DNA of 8,307 nucleotides from an uncultured Eubacteriales bacterium (GTDB lineage Bacteria > Bacillota > Clostridia > Oscillospirales > CAG-272): NCBI GenBank assembly GCA_905187695.1, contig CAJJIY010000047.1, forward strand, positions 1 to 8,307. Direction: 5' to 3'. The notes below the pieces were generated by a model. That model worked only from the letters and a program-made list of their open reading frames with translations, was not told where the DNA came from and ran no database searches. The position numbers were made by a program, and so were the translations under genes. Below, one piece after another: positions 1 through 4,804 of the stretch; position 1 is the stretch's first letter; every line of letters begins with the position of its first letter.

Positions 1-122
1 AGATCCTAGCGCTTTCCGACCCCGGGCTCTCCCAAAAGCTCATCGCCCGCCGCGCGGCGGAAGCCGAGGCCGTACTGGCCAAAGACGCGGGCGTATCGGA
101 AAAATTTCACCAGAATCACTGA
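1..122 (+). CDS. purE: PurE C-terminus (N5-carboxyaminoimidazole ribonucleotide mutase), 5' truncated by window
   Basis: Only the last 39 codons are present. The reading frame starts at base 3 and ends with TGA at 120-122. The translated tail starts ILALSDPGLSQKL and continues to VLAKDAGVSEKFHQNH. The ILALSD and VLAKDA segments match the C-terminal helix of class I PurE, which usually ends close to VLAKDAKL, so this copy has about eight extra residues. Class I PurE interconverts N5-CAIR and CAIR in the step between PurM and PurC. The catalytic N-terminal part lies outside the window and cannot be checked. The gene is on the same strand as the downstream pur genes but is separated from purF by 185 nt. 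No promoter is visible in that gap, so co-transcription is likely but not shown. Confidence 0.85.
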   Translation, partial: ILALSDPGLSQKLIARRAAEAEAVLAKDAGVSEKFHQNH

Positions 123-156
123 GTATGGGAGCGGATGGGTCGCGCCCGGACAACGG

Positions 157-168
157 CGGGAATTCCCG
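157..168. repeat. Perfect 12-bp palindrome CGGGAATTCCCG
   Basis: The sequence equals its own reverse complement over 12 bases. It could be a dimeric protein-binding site, or a small RNA hairpin with a 4-bp stem and AATT loop; if A169 bulges, two more G-C pairs (155-156 with 170-171) can form. It does not match the PurR box of Bacillus that I know. The function is unknown. Confidence 0.5.
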
Positions 169-210
169 ACCGCGCGGCCGGACGCGCTCCTGATGACCGG
201 CCAAACCCAA

Positions 211-222
211 GGACAGCTGTCC
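211..222. repeat. Perfect 12-bp palindrome GGACAGCTGTCC
   Basis: This is the second exact 12-bp palindrome in the purE-purF spacer, centred 54 bp downstream of the one at 157-168. The symmetric form without a spacer loop fits a protein operator better than an RNA hairpin, because only a 4-bp stem would remain. No known regulator motif was recognised. Confidence 0.5.
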
Positions 223-294
223 AAAGAGACCTCCCGGATGCGGCAAAGGGCCGCCGCGCAAAGAAACCGGCCCGGCAATATTACCCGATTCCTG

Positions 295-300
295 AAAGGA
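295..300 (+). promoter_or_regulatory. Ribosome binding site of the purF-like gene
   Basis: AAAGGA sits 7 nt before the ATG at 308. An in-frame TGA at 293-295 lies only four codons upstream of that ATG. This fixes the N-terminus and rules out a longer protein with a cysteine-bearing propeptide. Confidence 0.8.
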
Positions 301-307
301 CAAACAA

Positions 308-1732
308 ATGGGCGGATTTTTCGGAGCAGTCAGCCACGAAGACACTCTCCTGGATGTTTTCTTCGGCACCGACTACCACTCACACCTGGGCACACGCAGT
401 GCCGGCATTGCGGCTTTTGACCCCGAACAGGGGCTTTTGCGCAAGATCCACAATATCGAAAACACCCCTTTCCGCACAAAATTTGAGCGGATCCGCGAAG
501 AACTGCACGGCGTGGCGGCAATGGGCACCATCAATGACACCGACCCTCAGCCGCTTCTGGTGCAAAACGCGCTGGGACGCTATGCCATTGCCTTTGTCGG
601 CATCATCACCAATGCAGAGGCACTGATCAGAACCCATCTTTCCGGCACGGGCGGCCAGCTAATGGCCAAATCGGGCGGCGGTGTCAACACCACCGAACTA
701 CTCTCGGCGCTCATCAGCAAAAAAGAGGACCTCACGGCGGGCATCCGCTTTGCACAGGAACAGATCGAGGGCAGCGCCACGGTGCTCCTGCTGACCGATC
801 GCGGCACCCTTATCGCCGCGCGCGATCGGATGGGTCGGTTGCCGGTTCACATCGGGCGCAAAAAAGGCGCGCACTGTGTTTCCTTTGAGCCCTTTGCCTA
901 TCAGAAACTCGGTTATGAGGACGCCCACGAACTTTCACCGGGAGAAATTGTCGAGCTGACCGCAGACAGCTACCGCGTTCTGCGCGAGGGAAACAGCGAA
1001 ATGCGCCTTTGTTCGTTCCTTTTTTCCTATTACGGCTTTCCCGCTTCTGATTACGAAGGCGTAAATGTGGAAGAGATGCGATGCAAAAACGGGGAGATTA
1101 TGGCCGAAAACGACCGCAAGACCGGGAAACTGCCGGCGGTTGACTGTGTGGCGGGCGTGCCGGATTCGGGTACACCGCACGCCATCGGCTATGCCAACCG
1201 CTCTCACCTGCCCTTCAAGCGCCCCTTCATCAAATATACCGCCACCTGGCCGCGCAGTTTTATGCCCTCGAACCAGGGAGACCGCAACCGGATCGCCAAA
1301 ATGAAACAGATTCCGGTCTGCGAACAGATAAAGGGGCGCGATCTGCTTTTTGTGGACGATTCGGTGGTGCGCGGCACGCAACTCCGGGAAACGGTGGACT
1401 TCCTTTATGAAAGCGGCGCCCAAAGCGTCCATGTCCGCTCGGCCTGCCCGCCGATCATGTACGGGTGCAAATATCTCAATTTTTCACGCGCCACCAGCGA
1501 CAACGAACTCATCACCCGCGCCACCATCCTGGAACTGGAAGGTGAGGAGGGGATGAACCACCTTGAAGAATACAGCGACCAAGAGACGCCCCGCGGCCGC
1601 AGACTGCGGGAAGCCATCGCCAGAAAACTGCATTTAGCCTCTCTTGAATTTCAGAGCCTGCCGGGGCTTCAGGAAGCCATAGGCCTCTCTCCCTGTAAAT
1701 TATGCACCTATTGCTGGAACGGAAAGGAGTAA
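308..1732 (+). CDS. purF: PurF-like amidophosphoribosyltransferase lacking the glutaminase nucleophile
   Basis: 474 aa, a normal PurF length. The family transfers ammonia, normally freed from glutamine by an N-terminal Ntn domain, to PRPP to give 5-phosphoribosylamine. The C-terminal phosphoribosyltransferase half is intact: VPDSG at 284-288 and the PRPP loop VDDSVVRGT at 349-357. The cysteines that in Bacillus PurF bind a 4Fe-4S cluster have counterparts at C235, C387, C466 and C469. The N-terminal domain (about 1-230) keeps the fold signature, including AARDRMGRLPV at 170-180, but starts MGGFFGAV instead of (M)CGIxG. The HRGQ, HVRY and HNGN motifs read HLGT (26-29), AAMG (70-73) and FVGI (96-99). 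Glutamine hydrolysis is therefore unlikely; free ammonia or a partner glutaminase may be used. I recall similar Cys-less PurF annotations in Clostridia and Bacteroidetes. Six nt separate it from purM, whose Shine-Dalgarno site overlaps the end of this gene. Confidence 0.9.
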   Translation: MGGFFGAVSHEDTLLDVFFGTDYHSHLGTRSAGIAAFDPEQGLLRKIHNIENTPFRTKFERIREELHGVAAMGTINDTDPQPLLVQNALGRYAIAFVGIITNAEALIRTHLSGTGGQLMAKSGGGVNTTELLSALISKKEDLTAGIRFAQEQIEGSATVLLLTDRGTLIAARDRMGRLPVHIGRKKGAHCVSFEPFAYQKLGYEDAHELSPGEIVELTADSYRVLREGNSEMRLCSFLFSYYGFPASDYEGVNVEEMRCKNGEIMAENDRKTGKLPAVDCVAGVPDSGTPHAIGYANRSHLPFKRPFIKYTATWPRSFMPSNQGDRNRIAKMKQIPVCEQIKGRDLLFVDDSVVRGTQLRETVDFLYESGAQSVHVRSACPPIMYGCKYLNFSRATSDNELITRATILELEGEEGMNHLEEYSDQETPRGRRLREAIARKLHLASLEFQSLPGLQEAIGLSPCKLCTYCWNGKE

Positions 1733-1738
1733 TTTTTC

Positions 1739-2782
1739 ATGAACGAAATTTCAAAATCCGAGGCCTACGCCGCCGCCGGTGTGGACATTACCGCCGGCTA
1801 CCGCGCGGTGGAACTGATGAAAAAGCACATCGCACGCACCGTCACGCCGGGGGTCTGCTCGGATGTGGGCGGTTTCGGCGGGCTGTTTTCGCTGGATCTG
1901 ACCGGCATTCAAAAACCGGTGCTGGTCAGCGGCACCGACGGAGTGGGCACAAAACTGAAACTGGCCTTTCTTATGGACAAGCATGACACGGTGGGCATTG
2001 ACTGTGTGGCCATGTGCGTCAACGATATCATCTGTTGCGGCGCAAAACCCCTTTTCTTCCTGGACTATATTGCCTGCGGCAAGAATGTGCCCGAACGGAT
2101 TGCCGAGATCGTTTCGGGCGTGTGCGAGGGCTGTGTGCAGTCCGGCGCGGCGCTCATCGGCGGAGAGACCGCCGAAATGCCGGGCTTTTATCCCGAAAAC
2201 GAATATGATCTGGCCGGGTACAGCACCGGCGTGGTGGACAAAGACAAAATCATTGACCAAAAGAAAATGAAGCCGGGCGATCTTGTGATTGCGCTCCCGT
2301 CCAGCGGCGTACATTCCAACGGTTTTTCACTGGTGCGCCGGATCGTCCGCCCCGAAAACAAGGATCTGTCGCTCCCGATTGCCGAACTTTCCGGAAAATC
2401 GCTGGGCGAAGTCCTGCTGACCCCCACGAAAATTTATGTAAAACCCGTGCTCGCCCTGCTTGAAAAAGTACAGGTGCACGGCATTTCGCACATTACGGGC
2501 GGCGGATTTTACGAGAACATTCCGCGCAGCGTGCCCGCCGGTCTCTCGGCCGTGGTCGAACGCAAGGCCGTGCGCGTGCTCCCCGTTTTCGAACTTCTGG
2601 CTCACGCCGGAAAAGTCAGCGAACGGGATATGTTCAACACCTTCAACATGGGCGTGGGCATGAGCATTGTCGTGCCGGAGGACGAATGCGATACGGCGCT
2701 CTCGATTCTTCGTGCCGCGGGCGAGGACGCTTATGTCATCGGCCGCATCGAGGCAGGAGAGGAGAAGATCCGGATATGCTAA
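1739..2782 (+). CDS. purM: Phosphoribosylformylglycinamidine cyclo-ligase (AIR synthetase)
   Basis: 347 aa, typical for the family. PurM closes the imidazole ring, converting FGAM to AIR with ATP, in the cytoplasm. The family motifs are in order: GTDGVGTKL at 65-73 (nucleotide region), MCVNDIICCGAKPLFFLDY ending at 110, GGETAEMPG at 141-149, PSSGVHSNGFSLVR ending at 200, HITGGGFYENIPR at 251-263 and FNTFNMGVGM at 299-308. The start at 1739 is supported by AAGGAG at 1724-1729, nine nt upstream, and by the expected MNEISKSEAYAAAGVDI N-terminus. The Shine-Dalgarno site lies in the last codons of purF. Nothing essential seems missing; the Cys pair at 99-100 is a small local variation. The stop overlaps the start of the next gene by 7 nt, which suggests translational coupling to a membrane protein gene. 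Confidence 0.97.
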   Translation: MNEISKSEAYAAAGVDITAGYRAVELMKKHIARTVTPGVCSDVGGFGGLFSLDLTGIQKPVLVSGTDGVGTKLKLAFLMDKHDTVGIDCVAMCVNDIICCGAKPLFFLDYIACGKNVPERIAEIVSGVCEGCVQSGAALIGGETAEMPGFYPENEYDLAGYSTGVVDKDKIIDQKKMKPGDLVIALPSSGVHSNGFSLVRRIVRPENKDLSLPIAELSGKSLGEVLLTPTKIYVKPVLALLEKVQVHGISHITGGGFYENIPRSVPAGLSAVVERKAVRVLPVFELLAHAGKVSERDMFNTFNMGVGMSIVVPEDECDTALSILRAAGEDAYVIGRIEAGEEKIRIC

Positions 2783-3402
2783 GGGATATACGGGACAGCG
2801 TGCTTGCCGGGATCCTCATCGCGATCGGCGGCTGTGTTTATCTCGGCACCCCTTCTTACCGGATCGCCGGCGCGGTCCTTTTCTCAGTGGCCCTGCTCTT
2901 TATTTGCTATCGTGGCTATCTGCTTTACACCGGGCGCATCGGTTTTCTGCTTTTTTCTCACACCAAACGCGATTTTATTGCCATTCTGATTGCGCTTGCG
3001 GGCAATCTTCTCACAGCCTATCTCCTGGGGCGGCTGTGCGCCGTGGCCCTGCCGGTCCTCTCGCTTCAGGCAGTCGTGCTCTGCGAGAATAAGTTAAAAC
3101 CGGCGCTGTGGCTGATCCTGGTGCGCGGTGCCTTGTGCGGGGTTCTGATGTATCTTTCGGTGGCGCTTTTCAAAGAAAAGAAAACGCCCGTCGGGATCTT
3201 TTTTGCCATCCCGGTCTTTATCCTTTCGGGTTTTGAGCACTCGATCGCCGATTGCTTTTATTTCGGCGCGGCCGAGATCCTTTCAAAAGACAGCGCGCTT
3301 TTTCTCCTTGTTGCAGTGGCAGGCAACACGCTGGGCGCTTTGCTGACAGCCGCGCTGGAAGGCAGACGGCAACAGCCGGTGCCGGAGAATGAAAAAACCT
3401 GA
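2776..3402 (+). CDS. Small formate/nitrite transporter (FNT) family channel
   Basis: 208 aa from the ATG at 2776, which has GGAG at 2761-2764 and overlaps purM by 7 nt. A longer in-frame start at 2686 would add 30 Arg-rich residues that are only purM read in another frame, so it was rejected. Six hydrophobic segments fit the FNT fold: about 7-27, 29-52, 66-96, 109-132, 137-160 and 171-193. The clearest signature is SGFEHSIAD at 151-159, the TM5 motif of FocA/NirC with the central-pore histidine (H155). LYTG at 50-53 matches the TM2 loop motif LFTS/LFTG with its pore threonine, and GNLLTA at 76-81 is also family-like. FNT proteins are pentameric channels for formate, nitrite or hydrosulfide. 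It is shorter than FocA (about 285 aa). In a purine operon, formate is the attractive substrate because formyl-THF feeds PurN and the AICAR transformylase, but the substrate is not determined by the sequence. Confidence 0.8.
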   Translation: MLRDIRDSVLAGILIAIGGCVYLGTPSYRIAGAVLFSVALLFICYRGYLLYTGRIGFLLFSHTKRDFIAILIALAGNLLTAYLLGRLCAVALPVLSLQAVVLCENKLKPALWLILVRGALCGVLMYLSVALFKEKKTPVGIFFAIPVFILSGFEHSIADCFYFGAAEILSKDSALFLLVAVAGNTLGALLTAALEGRRQQPVPENEKT

Positions 3403-3426
3403 AACACGCGCAATTACCCCCATAAT
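3399..3426 (+). promoter_or_regulatory. Weak candidate internal promoter before purN
   Basis: The 56-nt gap 3403-3458 is the only sizeable spacer downstream of the purF start and is clearly AT-rich against its surroundings. CTGAAA (3399-3404, 4/6 to TTGACA) and CATAAT (3421-3426, 5/6 to TATAAT) are 16 nt apart. A second -10-like TATAAA at 3430-3435 has no -35 partner. The match is poor enough to arise by chance. Confidence 0.2.
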
Positions 3427-3447
3427 GAGTATAAAAATTGCAAAAGC

Positions 3448-3454
3448 AAGGAGG
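3448..3454 (+). promoter_or_regulatory. Strong Shine-Dalgarno site that decides the purN start
   Basis: AAGGAGG lies four nt upstream of the ATG at 3459. A TTG at 3438 is in frame and would add seven residues (MQKQGGF), but the Shine-Dalgarno site would then be inside the gene. Family members begin close to the KIRIAVLVSGGG strand, which supports 3459. Confidence 0.8.
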
Positions 3455-3458
3455 TTTT

Positions 3459-4088
3459 ATGTCAGATAAAATCCGGATTGCGGTGCTGGTCTCAGGCGGT
3501 GGCACCAATCTCCAGGCTCTGCTGGACGCGCAGGCGGCCGGTATCCTGAAAAGCGGAGAAATCAAGCTGGTCATTTCCGGCACGCGGGAGGCTTTTGCGC
3601 TGACGCGCGCACAAAACGCCGGAGTGGAGGCAAAGGTCATTTCCAAAAAAGAACTGGGGGCAGAGGCGGCCGAGGAAGCCATGATAAGGCTGCTTTCAGA
3701 GCAAAAGATCGACCTCATTGTGCTGGCCGGTTATCTTTCTATTCTCAGCGCCGATTTTACCCGGCGCTATGACCACCGGATCCTCAACATTCACCCCTCG
3801 CTTATTCCGGCGTTTTGCGGCGCCGGCTTTTACGGATTGCGGGTACATGAAGCGGCGCTGGCACGGGGTGTAAAGCTGACCGGCGCGACGGTGCATTTTG
3901 TCAATGAGATCCCCGACGGCGGAGAGATTATCCTGCAAAAAGCCGTAGCCGTGCGAAAAAACGACACCCCTCAAAGCCTGCAGCAACGCGTGATGCGGCA
4001 GGCGGAATGGAAGATCTTGCCCGCGGCTACCGAAAAAGTGGCCGCCGGGATGCTCAAAAAGAAGGAGAAGTGCCATGAACGTATATGA
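3459..4088 (+). CDS. purN: Phosphoribosylglycinamide formyltransferase (GAR transformylase)
   Basis: 209 aa, the usual PurN size. It transfers a formyl group from 10-formyl-THF to GAR, giving FGAR. Seen in order: AVLVSGGGTNLQALLDA starting at residue 8 (phosphate-binding loop), DLIVLAGYLSIL at 85-96, ILNIHPSLIPAF at 108-119 and VHFVNEIPDGGEIILQ at 145-160. The catalytic set known from E. coli PurN (Asn106, His108, Asp144) is present as N110, H112 and D153. The segment FCGAGFYGLRVHEAAL at 119-134 replaces the E. coli YPGLHTH region and looks like the clostridial form. Its last 14 nt overlap the start of the IMP cyclohydrolase gene. It depends on the same one-carbon pool as the AICAR transformylase downstream, a link that may explain the FNT channel gene just upstream. 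Confidence 0.96.
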   Translation: MSDKIRIAVLVSGGGTNLQALLDAQAAGILKSGEIKLVISGTREAFALTRAQNAGVEAKVISKKELGAEAAEEAMIRLLSEQKIDLIVLAGYLSILSADFTRRYDHRILNIHPSLIPAFCGAGFYGLRVHEAALARGVKLTGATVHFVNEIPDGGEIILQKAVAVRKNDTPQSLQQRVMRQAEWKILPAATEKVAAGMLKKKEKCHERI

Positions 4089-4794
4089 AAACCACGACCT
4101 TTTTGATCTTTTGTCCGAAAACCCGTATGCCGGGCGCGGCATCGTCATCGGTAAAACGCCGGACGGAAAACGCGCCTGCGTTTCCTATTTTATCATGGGG
4201 CGGAGCGCCAACAGCCGCAACCGGATCTTCCGGGAAAAGGACGGCGTGCTATTGACTGAACCCTTTGACGAGAGCAAGGTAGAAGACCCCAGCCTCATCA
4301 TCTACGCGGCGCTTCGCACCTTTGAAAACAAGCTGATTGTGACCAACGGCGACCAGACCGACACGGTCTATGAGGCGCTCCGGGAAGGCGGCGGCTTCAG
4401 AGAAGCGCTCTCGACCCGCGCCTTTGAGCCGGACGCGCCGAATTTCACCCCGCGGATCAGCGGAATGCTGACCTTTACCCCCGGCGATTTTTGTTATGAA
4501 ATGAACATTCTGAAGAGTGCCGATGAAAAGGGCTCCGCCTGCAACCGCTATACTTTTGACTATGCCGCTCTGCCGGGCGTGGGACATTTTCTACATACCT
4601 ATGTGACCGACGGCCAGCCGCTCCCCACTTTTTTGGGAGAGCCGGAGCGCGTAAAAACCCTTGATGACATTGACGAACACACCGAAAAACTCTGGAACGC
4701 CCTCTCGCCTGACAACCGCATTTCGCTTTATGTCCGCTATATTGACCTGGCGACCGGGCAGGCGGAAAAGCGCCTGGTCAACCGCAACCGATAA
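4075..4794 (+). CDS. IMP cyclohydrolase, PurO-like
   Basis: 239 aa. The sequence resembles the archaeal-type IMP cyclohydrolase family (PurO), which closes FAICAR to IMP, the final step of the pathway. Support: NPYAGRGIVIGKTPDGKRA at 16-34 with FIMGRSANSRNR at 39-50, similar to the PurO N-terminus (GRxxVVGKTxxGK...SRSxxNR); VTNGDQTD at 89-96, matching the NGxxTD motif; and NFTPRISGM at 123-131, matching YNTPRI. It is somewhat longer than archaeal PurO (about 200 aa). It has no similarity to the MGS-like cyclohydrolase domain of fused bacterial PurH. The adjacent gene encodes only the AICAR transformylase domain, so the two supply the two activities of normal PurH as separate proteins. AAGGAG at 4062-4067 precedes the ATG by 7 nt, and the start overlaps purN by 14 nt. 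Confidence 0.85.
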   Translation: MNVYENHDLFDLLSENPYAGRGIVIGKTPDGKRACVSYFIMGRSANSRNRIFREKDGVLLTEPFDESKVEDPSLIIYAALRTFENKLIVTNGDQTDTVYEALREGGGFREALSTRAFEPDAPNFTPRISGMLTFTPGDFCYEMNILKSADEKGSACNRYTFDYAALPGVGHFLHTYVTDGQPLPTFLGEPERVKTLDDIDEHTEKLWNALSPDNRISLYVRYIDLATGQAEKRLVNRNR

Positions 4795-4804
4795 GGAGAA
4801 AGAA

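Larger units (their letters stand above)
123..307 (+). other. purE-purF spacer with potential RNA structure
   Basis: This 185-nt gap is the longest non-coding stretch in the window. I see no convincing -35/-10 pair; the only AT-rich patch (276-283) has no matching -35 element. It can form a closing helix between 128-133 (GGAGCG) and 185-190 (CGCTCC), extendable by two G-U pairs (126-127 with 191-192). Within it are a GGG/CCC hairpin (137-139 with 145-147) and a CGGG-AATT-CCCG hairpin (157-168). No run of T follows, so it is not a classical terminator. Short reading frames crossing it run into purF in another frame and look non-coding. A cis-regulatory leader for purF is possible but unproven. 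Confidence 0.4.

Noticed and set aside
70..147. A second possible ZTP-riboswitch register using ACTGGCC (74-80), GGGAGC (127-132) and GCGCCCGGACAA (142-153)
   Set aside because: The first element is simply the conserved PurE codons for VLAKD. No P2 hairpin or P1 pairing connects the parts, so the match is most likely coincidence.
123..307. Purine (guanine/adenine) riboswitch or PurR box upstream of purF
   Set aside because: I do not find the conserved purine-riboswitch junction sequence nor paired PurR-box repeats as known from Bacillus.
135..626. Plus-strand frames starting in the purE-purF spacer (135-626 and 193-420)
   Set aside because: They run into purF in a different frame, lack a good ribosome binding site, and have composition typical of out-of-frame translation.
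1751..2314. A 187-codon minus-strand frame opposite purM, with similar antisense frames at 935-1432 and 7325-7957
   Set aside because: They are shadows of strongly conserved purM, purF and purL coding sequence, with no family resemblance.
2686..2775. N-terminal extension of the FNT protein from an in-frame ATG at 2686
   Set aside because: The 30 added residues are Arg/Gly-rich frame-shifted purM, with no hydrophobic or family-like character. The ATG at 2776 has its own Shine-Dalgarno site and gives the expected FNT N-terminus.
4661..4804. Longer start for the AICAR transformylase at 4661
   Set aside because: It would overlap the cyclohydrolase gene by 134 nt and add unrelated residues. AAGGAG directly precedes the ATG at 4805 and the family N-terminus starts there.
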